Assembly: GCA_032718475.1 (NCBI GenBank)
Contig: JAUCBJ010006543.1
Location: 17,528 to 81,527 of the forward strand
Direction: 5' to 3'
DNA length: 64,000 nucleotides
Origin: Nemertoderma westbladi
Lineage: Eukaryota; Xenacoelomorpha; Nemertodermatida; Nemertodermatidae
Shown: in pieces, positions 48,504 to 59,724 of the stretch
How the letters are laid out: each line of letters starts with the position of its first letter
How positions within the stretch are numbered: position 1 is the stretch's first letter
Made by a program: the position numbers and the translations under genes
The notes under the pieces: generated by a model
What the model saw: the letters and a program-made list of their open reading frames with translations, nothing else
What the model was told of the DNA's origin: nothing
Databases searched by the model: none

Positions 48504-50304
48504 TCTATATATATAAATATCCTCTGTCTGTCTGTGAGTCTGTCCAAGCTATACGCTCCGACACACGAGCACCAATCTGAGCGAATGATACATCGATCGA
48601 AAGCTCTCATCCCGAGCACGTAAACTATCGCTATCTCGAGGCTTATTTTACGCTTATGCTTGCGTGAATGCGTATTTTGTATTCGCTGCAACATGTTGTG
48701 TGACAAAATCTCAAAGTGATTCGAATATTCCTTTTGGCAGTACAGGCCTGGCAAAGCTGAGTTAGATAGCAAGGCAACTAGCTACTTGCAGACCAATCAT
48801 AGGTGGCCTGCAGCAGGCTGTGTTGGTTAAGTAGTAATCTCAATAAATAGGACCCAGCAGAAGAGTGGAGTGGAACTACTGTGATTGGTTCTTGACTTAC
48901 ATTGGTAAGAACAAGCAGTAAATATTAGATTAGCTTTTTTCAGTTCACATGTGTGCTAGCGAGGTAGGCCTAGCAGGTCGTCAGTCCGTCATCCTACAAG
49001 TTGGATCTTGACTCTATCATGTGCGTGCATCTATATGATGCAGACCAACTGTGAACATGAATTGTAAAGGCTATCTCGAGGCTGATTTTTTACACATTTG
49101 CTTGATACTTGCATGAATGCGTCTTTGAGGTAAAATTGCATTATTCTGCAGTTGTTTTGTTATCGGACAAATTACTGGTCAGCAAGCAGGAAATTATAAC
49201 AGCAGTTATTGCATCATCGTAACCACTCTGTTCTAACTGACACTTTGCAGAAGAAATTCTACCTGACCATAGCTGCGTGTTGGGAGGACGCCGACCAGTT
49301 TGCGGTAAAGGCTATCTCGAGGCTGATTTTTTACACATTTACTTGATACTTGCATGAACGCGTATTAGAGGTAAAATTGCATTATTCTGCAGTTGTTTTG
49401 TTATCGGACAAATTACTGATCAGCAAGCAGGAAATTATAACAGCAGTTATTGCATCATCATAACCACTCTGTTCTAACTGACACTTTGAAAGAGAAATTC
49501 TACCTGACCATAGCTGCGTGTTGGGAGGACGCCGACCAGTTTGAGGTTCTTCAGTCTGCCACTAGGAGGCGAAATGTCTGAAAGTGAAAATCTTATCCTA
49601 TTTTGTTATTAATAATAATTTTTAGCTGGTACTTACAATATGTTTATAATGTTTTTTTGCTGATACCAAGCAGAGTATACTACACCGTAGGACCGTGTGT
49701 ATTTGGGGAGACGATGACCAAACTACAGTTCCCCAGTCTGCCGCTATCAGGGGATGAAATGTCTGAAAGAGGAAACCTACAATTTTGTTGTTTATGAATG
49801 CTTTTTTGCTGATACTTGGCACTTGGCAGAGGACTACTACACCATAGTCGTCGTGTTTGGGGAGGACGCTAACAAGTGCAGAATTAGGCAGTCTGCCACT
49901 AGGGGGCGAAATGTCTGAAATTAAAACCTTCCATTTTAATTCGATAGAGTTGCTGCAGTGACCTACTGCACTATAGGTTATGTTTGCGAGGACGCTAACC
50001 ACTACTCTGCAGTTATACAGTTTTCCACTAAGGGGAAAATATTACACACAGTTGAAACCTTTTCCCATTTTATTATTTGTAATCCATTGGAGGTGTTACT
50101 TGGTAGGTATCTACTACAACATAAAGCCTTATGTTTATTATTGTATGTAGCTGCAACTAAAACGGGATCAGTCTGTTAGTCTTTTGTAACGTTTTGTTAA
50201 GTTAATTAATTAATTTATTTATGTTTGATATTGTCCATTGATTGATTGACTGTATAGAAACTTGTGAACTAGAAAGTCGTGGCCGAAGGCCACGGGCTTT
50301 CTAG
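48504..50304 (+). mobile_element. Helitron-like element 2, head-to-tail with element 1
   Basis: Starts TCTATATATATAAATATCC two bases after the end of element 1, has the same head (CTGTCTGTCTG..., CCAAGCTATACGCTCC), and ends with a hairpin (GTGGCC-GAA-GGCCAC) and CTAG followed by host T at 50305. Inside are a 241-bp direct duplication (49066-49306 and 49307-49547) and three or four of the ~148-bp satellite units (49540-50100). It is non-autonomous. Confidence 0.8.
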
Positions 50305-51322
50305 TAGGATATAATAAATATCAAACCTTCTGGGACACCATCTGTCTGTCTACCTTAACTCGGAATAAAAGGAGAAAGCAATTATAGTACCGTAGCCTAA
50401 CTAAAATTCTACAGCAAAAAATCCCTTTAACGCTAATATCCCAAATATCTAATTAAATTTTTGATGATTCCCAGAAATCAGGAAATAATGAGCTATAAGT
50501 CCCAATGTACTCAATGCCACTCAGGAATTAGAATGAAACGACGTGAATCAAACCAACACCACTAGCTGACTAGCAAGAAGCTAAACCGTACATCTTAGCT
50601 AGAAATGTTAAAGTGGGGCAAAGTGTACCTACCGTTCGATCCTAAACCCCAAATATTTACTTATTATTTATTTATTTTGTACCTAACTAACTTCCGAGAA
50701 AGTACGCAGAGAAAATCGGAATGATTTTAACTACATACCTCCATGGATACTATCAACTGTTGCATGCAATCCGAGATGAAAGTTAACCCAAGACTAGCCT
50801 AGCTAACACTTCCCTTTGAAGGATTTTGGAGGATTGCTCCGGGACAAAGCTGAGTGCACATCCTTCCAAGGTGAACTTCCATCGCCCAACGCCGGCACAG
50901 CCTGGTGCCCCTTCTATTCGGTACTCATAGTTAGTTCTGTTATTTGTAGAATAATATTTATCAGATAATGTTGAGCCCAGCCGCGCAAGCTGCCAGCTCT
51001 AAATATATTTATAGCATAAGACTAATTAAATTATTCGAATCAATTCATAATTACAGAATTAATATAACTCACAACCAGCAAAGAACGACTTCTGGTACTG
51101 AACGGTACCAGTACAGCAGTACAATAAAAAAAAATTACTGAAGTTGTGTCTGAATATAGAATAGAAAGAATGAATAGAATAAGACACCGGTACACAGTAT
51201 CGCTGGAATACATTTGTATATTAAAACTGTGGAGCAAGCCACAAAAGTAAGCAAGGTGTTTAATAAAGTTGTATTATTATGATTACGTTACTTTAAGTAC
51301 TGTAGCAGCACTGCGGAATACA
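50305..51322. other. Right arm of the 5.5-kb insertion, no gene
   Basis: About 1 kb after the second Helitron. No gene or RNA is recognised. A GC-richer patch at 50820-50930 (GATTGCTCCGGGACAAAGCT, CGCCGGCACAGCC) stands out but I could not assign it. Confidence 0.4.
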
Positions 51323-52010
51323 ATTCCCAACTTAGTCAACTCTCTGTACATTCACTCTGACTGGGCTTGGCTCATTGTCTGACCTTGTACCCACCACCAT
51401 ATCCATACTCATCAACCTCAGGTTCCATAATAGAATTCACCCTCACATCACGCATGTATGAGTTCTCACTCTCACTCACCATACTGGGAATTTTTCCAAA
51501 CCCAACATAGCCCACTCAAGGGGATCATCCATTGGCACACTCACACCCATGGAGGATGAAGGCTAACTCGGTTGTAGGCTGAATAGTTACAAGATAGTTC
51601 CATAACTTGTCCATTGCAGTCCCCTTACTTACGTATTTCTTTGCCAACAGTGTCTTCCTGAACTTCGTGTGCTCTGATTTCGTCGCCACATTTCTGTAGG
51701 TCTTTCCATAGCCCTCCAGGTTCATACCATCGTCCTTCTGGGATTCAGCTTGTTGCCTCGCTAACTCGCGTTTAGCTTCACTTTCACACATGTCCTTCAC
51801 AACCTCGAACATATACGCATACTCCACCAACTTCTGCACCCACTCTTGCTTATCTTTACTCACCACAAAGAATTTCACATACACCATATCATTCTCCAAT
51901 ATCCACTTGAATGTATGACCTTTGTACTGCCCAATCTGCATGTTACAGTGCCCTAACACATTCATTTCATCATTAACATTGCCACCTAAACAATCGCACA
52001 CGACTCACCA
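51323..52010 (-). pseudogene. DUF6729-type element, N-terminal part of the split copy
   Basis: The 158-codon frame (52001-51525) is the best preserved piece of the family: GQYKGHTFKWILENDMVYVK resembles the C-terminal domain of ExoX-like proteins, followed by KQEWVQKLVEYAYMFEVVKD, a charged helix AKRELARQQAESQKDDG and LWNYLVTIQPTTELAFI. Downstream (51500-51330) broken frames match the GLEK...EVDEDWDGGG linker of the other copies. It ends at 51323 in ATTCC, the target duplication shared with 45769-45773. Confidence 0.65.
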
Positions 52011-52176
52011 CACTCTCATATTCCTCAACAATAATCCTAAGTACCTGCCTGGCTAGATTTGCCAGATTTACGTAGGGCCTTTGCTGCTACAGCAAGGTGA
52101 GTAGCAATCAACAAGAGCTCACCATAGCCTGTAAATCGCATTTTCGGCCTAATTAGGCAAGACATAATGTAGTACA

Positions 52177-52680
52177 TTATAATAATGTAGTGTGGTCTAA
52201 AATACATGAATTACATCTACCTAAAAGTTCCAAAAAGGTATATAAATTATATCTACCTAAAAGTTCCAAAAAAGTATCTAAATTATCCTGATTATTGCAA
52301 GGCATATTATATACATTAAGGAAGAGAATCGGTAGTTTGTTATTTATTAAGAGAATACCCATAATTCTATCACATTCCAGGTCAATCACTTCAATAAAAT
52401 TTGCAAGGGATTTTCTCCACAAAACAGCCAAACCTCCCGAGGGTCTACCTACAAGGGGTCCGTCCATCCAATAAACAACTCCACTGCCATAATAATCGCA
52501 GTGTGCAGAGTTAAGTTTGAAAAGATCTTGCTTACATAACCAGGTTTCCTGTAAAAATATTATATTGTGTGTGTCACAAAGTTTTAGTATAAATTGAAAA
52601 TGATTATTAAAACCCCCACAATTATAGGAGCATTATTCTTAAGTTACCCATTTCAGTATTTTCATTAGCCATTGTTAATC
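52177..52680 (-). pseudogene. CR1-like LINE ORF2, endonuclease start
   Basis: Minus strand from 52680, in broken frames: NCGGFNNHFQFILKLCDTH, IIFLQETWLCKQDLF (catalytic Glu of the APE endonuclease), then the 96-codon frame GRPSGGLAVLWRKSLANFIE and LPILFLNVY. It ends in NLDTFLELLGR, which is duplicated by a 37-base repeat (TCTACCTAAAAGTTCCAAAA at 52216 and 52253). Everything downstream is missing. Confidence 0.7.
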
Positions 52681-52917
52681 TAGAGTACTTTAATTCAACA
52701 CATAGTATAAAACATAAATTTATCAATCAATGTGTGGCAGTGCAGCATCATCGACTGGTACAGTATGATTATTGCGTGGTGCCCAGTACTGCTTAACGAG
52801 AATGCCTTTTCCCCATGCGCTGGGATCACAAAGTTTTTGGAATGCAGTTTCATCCAGAGTGCTAATAATAAAGGAATTGTAGTTTGTAAACTACTTTTGA
52901 CTAGGATTCTTATCTAC

Positions 52918-54170
52918 CTAGACTCCAGTCAGCTCATGCTCTGACTCCAAAAAGTCTAAAACATCCTGCTCAGTGGTAGAATAGCTCAACCTTGAGACAA
53001 ATATCTGCTTCCTCTGAGCAGGGGCTCGAGCCCGGGGAGCAGCGGCTGTAAGACCTGTGCAGTCTCCAGTACCCACCCCATACACTCTTCTCTTTTTCCA
53101 TTGTTCCGGAACCATTGTAAACCCATCTGAGTCGGGAGGTTGATTTGTCGCTGGTTCCATGGATGGAACTGAAATCCATTAAAAGAAGCACGTCCATTGG
53201 ATTGTCACAATCAACCGTGATGAATTGTGGTGGTTCATCGTTGTCAGGGCTGCAGGATAATACATCAAAACGGTTATGGTGAGCAAATGATCTAGGAGGT
53301 TGGCTAGGAAAACTTGCTTTCCCAACCCTGGCAACTGGACTGCACCTCCCAACAGTGTCCGTATATGATTTACATTGAGTTGTAGGGGGGACAACGTCAA
53401 CTGAAGTGGTGGATGTTGTTCGAGAATATTCGACACCAGGTGTGGGACTGGGATAACCCAAACAGGAAGCACCCATAGCAGAAACTATTGTCTTTAGCTC
53501 CACAAATTCTTCGGGGCGGACATAGTTCTGTAGTTCATACTCAAGACGAAAAACAGATTCTTGTAAACTGAGGACGAGGTCCCTCAACTCTCTCACCTCT
53601 TCATCCCGAATAGCAGCATCCAGAGACTTACGATCAGACCCAGGAATACGTGACGGGTTGAGAACAAAAAACGCGGGACGCTTGGGGGCATCTACATAAC
53701 TACTTTCATTAAACACATTGTATATGTCAACTACGTGACTCTGGTTTGGCGGCCAAACCAGGAGGGGATAGGGCCGTCCGGTACCACACATTTCTCCGAC
53801 TCAAAGAATAAAAGTTTCTTTGCAGAAACAATTTCTCCTAAACTGTAGAAATTTGCTATAGAGGAAACGAGGGAACGTTTATCCAGGTTCGATACCGTTG
53901 TCCAAAGCTTCATCAGGTGTTTCTCCTTCCCCTGCAAAACCGGTTCTGACACACATACTGGATGCAAGGGGTAAGCAACTCACCCCGTTTTAAACGGCAG
54001 CTCAGACACAGTGTACAACCATCAACAAGTTTAAAATTACTTAAGTTTGTGTTCAGTTGTTTGTTGGCCCAGCCAGGCCCATCAGGAATTGCTACAGTTT
54101 GGCAATCATTACAGCAAACAGTCTGACTTGCAGATAGGCCTAAATGCTTACTGGTAGTAGAGTTTGACAT
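52918..54170 (-). pseudogene. CR1-like LINE ORF1
   Basis: Minus strand: 54170 begins MSNSTTSKHLGLSASQTVCC, with CxxC pairs (CCNDC, CTLCLSC) of a zinc ribbon. A shift leads to the 273-codon frame (53791) with a heptad-like helix VRELRDLVLSLQESVFRLEY, a Ser/Thr/Pro-rich region, and after another shift RKQIFVSRLSYSTTEQDVLD (53020), similar in pattern to an RRM-type fold found at the end of many LINE ORF1 proteins and to 23795-23600. It precedes the ORF2 fragment at 52680-52177 and belongs to the same element. Confidence 0.65.
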
Positions 54171-54189
54171 TATTCATGTAGGCTGGAAT

Positions 54190-54500
54190 CTTTATTTGGT
54201 CAATTATTAGCACATGCTGCTAGACCTTTATTGTAAAGGTGGCGATAGTGACTACTTGGACCATTTTTTGTTGATAGAACTACTCCTAGATAGTTGAACG
54301 ATGAGGCAAATTCGATCTTCTGACCATCGTACCATAATACGTCTGATTGGGCAAGGCGACTGCCGCATCTGAATTTAATTGCCTTTGTCTTCAGGAGGTT
54401 GACGTGTAGTTTGTTTTGGAGGCAATACGTTTCCAGCTTCTTTAGACTTTGTTGGACTTCTTCTAAAGAGTCGGATAAAGTAACTAGATCTACCTATCCG
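54190..54500 (-). pseudogene. LINE reverse transcriptase fragment after the catalytic motif
   Basis: Minus strand: DLVTLSDSLEEVQQSLKKLE, CLQNKLHVNLLKTKAIKFRC, GQKIEFASSFNYLGVVLSTK. This is the block following the YADD motif of Jockey-type reverse transcriptases. It is similar to the piece at 21110-21290 and is a truncated remnant. 54500-54780 between it and the next element has no assigned content. Confidence 0.7.
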
Positions 54501-54821
54501 TTTGAATGCCGAAAGGTGCCTGGAATTTTAGAATTATATTAATTTTATATTGTATATAATTTGTTGTGTATGACCAATAAATATTGTATATGAATATGTG
54601 AGTGAATATGTGTGAATGAATAACTTATGCATATATGAGCTTTCATTTCTGTATAGATAGACATTACTCTTTGGGCCTACAACTCGAGCCAAGTCCTCAC
54701 CCAACATGGTACCTGTGATCTGAGCAGTCTCAGTGAGGTCTATCCAGCATCTCCAGCTTCTTTATGGCATCTGGGGTGGTGTGCGGACACTTCCACCCCC
54801 CCCAGACACTTCCCCCCGGAC

Positions 54822-56242
54822 TACTACTACTACTACTAGGATCAGCATGCTGCATTGCAGCTGCATTTTTAAGAATGCTGTGCCGGCTTATCGACAAAAT
54901 TACACCACCACAACTCCCTATCACCCATGACATTTGCTAGATCATCCACATCTTCAAGGCCAGTGTCCTTTAAGATGCATCTCAAGAAAGTCATGGGCTG
55001 TCCACCATGCTTATTCACTCCATGTGGCTGCCAAAGTACAAGATTATGCACTGGCTGGTCCTCACGGCGAAAGCAATGTCCTGCAAAGCGGAGGCGATTT
55101 TGTTCTAGTGTCAAGCTTGGGGGAACCAATGAGACACCTCCAATGTTATATAGTGTCTGGTTGGAGATGTGTGCATTGTACTTGACACAATGAACCCGGC
55201 GTAGCATTCTTGTGAATGTGCCATCCAGAGATTTGGTGTCCTCAGCAGTTAGAGCCCAGCATGGACTCCCATAGAGGAGTACTGGAACTACTGCTGCTCT
55301 AAATAATCGGACCTTAAGTTTCCGATTAATTCTCGGTGACTTCCAAATCCTGGAAAGCCTATTCAAGGCTGCCCATGCCTTTCTTTCCCTTACGTATTCG
55401 AAGGTCCTCACCTGACTTCCGGATCCATGATCCCAGGTACCAGAAGTCATCCACATGCTCAAGCATACCATCTTTTGAGCTTATGCTCATCCGATCAGAG
55501 ACTTGCTGAGGACTTTCAAAGTTAACTGTCAAAATTTTGGTCTTTCTGGAGTTAATAAAAAGACCAACACTAGAAGCAGCATGTTCTAATGAGCTGAGGA
55601 GCCGTTGGGCTCCCTCTAGTGATTCTGAGAGTACTCCTAAGTCATCAGCAAAGTCTAGATCAGTTAGGTACTTGGCAGGATTTCCTCGACTTCTGGAGCC
55701 AGTAGGTGGAGTTATCATCACCCCATCATCATTATGATGATCTAAGGACATGCATAGAACATAGTCAACAACAATTATGAACAAGAATGGTGCAAGTGTG
55801 TCTCCCTGGAGGACGCCCCATAACACTTCAAATGGTTCTGTGTCACTGTCAACAGTAGACACAAATGTTGTCGAACCATCGTATACTGATCTGATTGCTG
55901 CAATAATTTCATCAGGAATCCCATATAATGAAAGTATGCTGAACATAGGTGAGCGAGAGACTGAATCAAAGGCCTTGAAGAAGTCAACAAAGATAACAGC
56001 CAGATGCCTGTCTTTCTTTTTTGGTAACTCTTCAATTATCCTTCTAAGTGCCAAAATGGGCTCCATGGTCCCACGACCTTTACGGAACCCATTCTGATTT
56101 CCACGGAGCAGTCTCTCAATGGGATCCCTGATGCGATTTAATAGAATTCTATTGTATAGCTTTGCAGCAATCGAGATCAATGAGATTCCCCGAAAAGAAC
56201 CATAGAGTGTTAGGTTGCCCTTCTTGGGAAACTGGCACCAAC
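54822..56242 (-). pseudogene. RTE-like LINE reverse transcriptase, 5'-truncated
   Basis: Minus strand from 56242: FRGISLISIAAKLYNRILLN, GNQNGFRKGRGTMEPI, VIFVDFFKAFDSVSRS (motif A), VLWGVLQGDTLAPFLFIIVV (motif B), LTDLDFADDLGVLSESLEGA (F-A-D-D catalytic), INSRKTKILTV, then YLGSWIRKSG. After a frame break near 55390 the C-terminal region continues: KVRLFRAAVVPVLLYGSPCW, LEQNRLRFAGHCFRREDQP, VLWQPHGVNKHGG, ending at 54869. The element ends in (TAG)n (54822-54838 as TAC on plus). Flanking CGGAC (54817-54821, 56243-56247) is a likely target duplication. Catalytic residues are intact; one main frameshift is seen. Confidence 0.8.
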
Positions 56243-56868
56243 CGGACACTTCCCCCCCGCGGACACTTCCCCCCCGACTGTTCTTAACTTCGCACATTCG
56301 TATTTTTCATTTTGTAAGGTAAACGGACCGCTCGTATCCAGACAAGTTGTATCCAATTTTCCTTTCGTAGCTCAGAAAGTGATCTTTTGCATCCTGATTT
56401 TACATTTTATATCCAAGTTTTATTTATGGATTTTTTATCAATGCAATTACATTGTATTGTTTGCTAATCTTTAAACAATTCATTAGATGACCTATAAATT
56501 CCATCCCCCGAATGATATACTGTTTTTATTAACTATAGAATTATAATAATTAATAGCTTTAATTATAGGTATTATTATGTAAGTCTTCTTCAAATTGTAG
56601 CAGATGGGGATGAATATTGTTGCAATCAAAATTATACCTCTCCAGGGTAAAATCGACATGTGTCTTTATGTATTCTGTGTTCAGCATTACATATTGATAA
56701 ATTAATTAAATTTTCTGGTTACTTGCAATATTTTTAATAGGATTTTGTTGAATTATATAATATTGTAGTAATTTATATATTAATTTGATTAACATTCAAT
56801 ACAGCTTCTACTTTAGGCTTAGTCAATACAAACATGAATTAATTATTTCAAAATGTTCTTAAAGTCTT

Positions 56869-56970
56869 TCACCACGGGCCCGGGTTTGGGGGCGAGAGCC
56901 CCCAAGAATAGAAGCAGGGGTTTGGGGCCGGCAGCCCCCAACAAAAGAAACGGGGGTTTGGGGGCGGCAG
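56869..56970. repeat. Three G-rich inverted-repeat units
   Basis: Three units of GGGTTTGGGGGCGGCAGCCCC type (about 56885, 56917, 56953), each able to form a GGGGGC...GCCCCC hairpin, inside the AT-rich interior of the GGACACTTCC element. Their base composition is unlike their surroundings. Confidence 0.7.
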
Positions 56971-57195
56971 CACACAATTAAAAGATAAACAAACAAAATT
57001 TGACTATAAAAATGTTTCTTTTATAATTTTGAAAAAACTTGTCTAAGATACAACTGTAACCATCTTTAACTTTTGTTTATTGCTTTGATGCACCCAGATT
57101 AATTTTAACACTTTAACTGGGGGGGAAGTGTCCAGGGGGGGAAGTGTCCTGGTGGGAAGTGTCCGGGGAGGGAAGTGTCCTCAGGGGAAAGTGCC

Positions 57196-58410
57196 CTAGA
57201 TCCATCTGGGGTATGGTTAACGGTTCTAGGACAGTAGCCCCCTGAATGAATGAGGTTTACCTTTATTTTTTTGTGCTTTTGAGAGTTTTTTTTATATTGG
57301 TAAATGTTCTAGAACCTTGAGTAGATATTTTTTTTTATGGTAGCTAGTGTTTTTTTACTAGCTAGTATTTTTTAACAATAAAAAAACATATTGTTTTTGA
57401 GTGTTTTTATATCATATCTATTTATAATTAATAGTGTCTAACCGTGGTCCAAAAGTTTGGGGTAGAGCGGGTGTAGCATGGGATGCGTTGCACAGCAATT
57501 GAAACCCCTCAGCTTGAGAAACAATGATGCGAATTTAGCTTTTTTAGCAACCCAGTCATATAACTCGCAATAACATTAGCAATATAATTTTTTCACTAAC
57601 TCTTCGAAATTTTGGTTGTGGCCTGTAAATTAATCCAAAACTCCATTCAATTTTTTGCAATCAAATTTCGGGCACTCTCTTTACCTCTTTAAGGTTCCCA
57701 TTGTTATCGGGCATTGTTATCCATTTATTTAAACATCTGAACTAAACTTGTAGGTGTCGTGTTGCTCGCACTGCCTATACAGTGAATGTGACAAAAACTG
57801 AATGTTTTTTTCTGTAAGTTTGTTCCCGTTTGAAACTAAAACGGTTTCGACTGACTTCATTCAACTGTTAGTTAGTATGTTTGTGTATGTTCATTTGTGT
57901 ATTAATAGTTAAGGCCTACAAAAGTCAAAGGTGGAAATCTTGGTAACAGTTTTTCTGTGTAGTAAGGCAAATGTATATGCGTCCTATATTCGCTACTTGC
58001 ATGTACTTTGTGCAGTATACTTGTGTTGTGGATTTACAAAGAGCATCCCTACATTGACCCTCCTCTTGGCTGGCAAATGGTCTACAACAAACGGCAGCAA
58101 CACCAGTACAGTGGTCTGGCAGTAGGCAGTTTGCTACCAGTTAATTATTTTGTAAATAGTAAATAACTCCATAAATGAGTTTATAGCATCGACTAATATG
58201 CAATACACTTCTTTCTACCCGCCCTATGAATCTCATTCTGTAAATGAAAAATGCTGTAATGACTGAATACCGGTAACATCTGTAATACCCTGCCTGCTGT
58301 TCTGCCATAAATTTGACTTTTTTTGGCCTACTACATCTACCACTACAAGCAGATAACTCTGTAGCGGTTTGATAGATTACAATAGACCAACTTTCAACCC
58401 CATCCCACAC
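57196..58410. other. Non-coding region upstream of the plus-strand LINE
   Basis: No gene is recognised. The 3' part probably includes the 5' untranslated region and promoter of the LINE that starts at 58411, but no boundary or target duplication is visible. Confidence 0.4.
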
Positions 58411-59233
58411 ATGGCGCCCAAACGTAGTGGGAATCAGAATCCGGACTCGTCCGAAAAAATTGACAAACTCGAGGACTGGATAAAGACCTTGGTACTGGAA
58501 GTCAGAACCATGGATGGAAATGTAAAAAACTTGGAAAAGTCCATAAAAGCTATTCCGGATCTACAGGAAGCAATAAGCGGCTTAATAAGCGATAACAAAG
58601 CTCTAAGGAAAGAAAACAAACGGTTGATAGACGCCAATGATAAATTGGACCAATACATGAAACGACACAACGTTCTTCTCCATGGAATTAATGAGGGATC
58701 CGTCGAGGATACCAACCGTATAGTTTACGAGCTGCTAGAGAAACTAGGAATCCCACGAAACGGGGTTGACCTATTCCATCGAATAGGGCCACCTAAGAAC
58801 GACCGCACCAAATGTCGACCAATAATTATACGCTTTATTGGGCACTCTACTCGTCACATCGCCTTCCGAAACCGCAAACAACTTCCGGAAGGTGTTTACC
58901 TTATCTGATCATCTTACCTTGTTAAGGGCAACTCTCCTGCGCGATGCTCTTAAGCTAAAGATTAACAAGAAAGTTGCAGCGGCATATTCAACCAACGGTT
59001 CTGTTTACGTTCGTATGTCAGCAGACCGGAACGATATTCCGATATTAATCTCATCGCAGGAAGACATTGCTTACCTTCAGCAATCTCGTGACATTCCCAA
59101 GTCTAACCAAACAAGGCATAATGGGAACCAGTCCACTAATCGCCTCCCTCACGGCCGTCCTTCTGGTCGTCCTATTAATCAGCAACCGCCTGTATCCCCA
59201 ATGCAGGCCGATCGCAGGAAGGCGATGACGTGA
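58411..59233 (+). pseudogene. CR1-like LINE ORF1 (coiled coil, RNA-binding), one frameshift
   Basis: I chose ATG 58411 (ACACATGGCGCCC) because MAPKRSGN is a typical start; the frame itself opens at 58369. Residues ~15-90 form a coiled coil (KIDKLEDWIKTLVLEVRTMD, LRKENKRLIDANDKLDQYMK), followed by an RRM-like region HNVLLHGINEGSVEDTN, RIGPPKNDRTKCRPIIIRF. A one-base insertion near 58903 shifts the frame, and the protein continues as SDHLTLLRATLLRDALKLKI, KKVAAAYSTNGSVYVRM to 59233. This is the gag-like RNA chaperone of an L1/CR1-style LINE, which packages element RNA. It is nearly intact, so the copy is young. Confidence 0.8.
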
Positions 59234-59724
59234 TCTATCGTGCAACAGTCGACAGTAATCATTCCGGCTCCCCAACGTGCTCACGCTCAGTCGACCTCAC
59301 TCGTGACGGCAACTATTGCACAACTAATCGTTAACTCTCGGAATTCCCTATAACTTGTGATTGTAAGTAACATTTAAGTCCTCCAGACTATCTAGATCAA
59401 ACTAAACGGGTCAGGTCTGTCATTCGACATTATTTCTTAATGGTAAGTAAACAGATATATATATAAATATGTAGTAACAATTTCTGCTGGTGTTGGGTGT
59501 ATTGGAATATATATATGTAATATTCATTTTCTTTCTTCACATTATTAACATTTCCTTTAATTATTTCACCCATCTCACATTGTAGGCATACTAACCAACC
59601 TTATTACTTTGGCGAACTCCAGGCTAAGAAAATGCAGATAGTAAGGTTAACAGTCAATAGTCATTTATCATCGTAACCCTCGTCTGTTTCATTTCATTAA
59701 CCCCCCCCCCCCCCCCCACCATCC
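59234..59724 (+). other. Spacer between LINE ORF1 and ORF2
   Basis: Non-coding, with a short TA-repeat (59457-59468, 59505-59515) and a run of 19 C (59701-59719) just before the ORF2 start. It may contain signals for ORF2 translation, but none are recognisable. Confidence 0.5.

Larger units (their letters stand above)
45774..51322. mobile_element. 5.5-kb insertion with TG...CA ends and 5-bp target duplication
   Basis: The interval begins TGTAAAATGC and ends GCGGAATACA and is flanked by ATTCC on both sides (45769-45773, 51323-51327). Other copies of the target (for example 41945-41960, ACCATTCCCAACTTAG) hold ATTCC once, giving the empty site. Ends TG/CA with a 5-base duplication fit an LTR element. 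Without the two Helitrons it is ~1.3 kb, so a solo LTR is possible, as is a TIR element (TGTAnnnnGCA ends). No gag/pol frame is present. Confidence 0.7.
54785..57195. mobile_element. Element with inverted arrays of GGACACTTCC repeats
   Basis: GGACACTTCCCCCCC-type motifs occur at 54785-54821 and 56243-56278 in one orientation and four or five times at 57118-57195 in the other. The first two groups become one continuous array if the RTE-like insert 54822-56242 is removed. The inverted arrays would be the ends of a ~990-bp element of unknown class. Its interior (56279-57117) is AT-rich and non-coding. Confidence 0.55.

Noticed and set aside
46038-50179. Several 60-130 codon frames in the Helitron region
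   Set aside because: They track the ~148-bp satellite units and recur with them; no Rep or helicase motif is present.
50820-50930. GC-richer patch considered as a snRNA or tRNA gene
   Set aside because: No match to U1, U2, U4 or tRNA consensus blocks that I can recognise, and no plausible fold was found by eye.
55537-56097. Plus-strand frames opposite the RTE-like RT
   Set aside because: The minus strand has all RT motifs in order, so these are complementary shadows.
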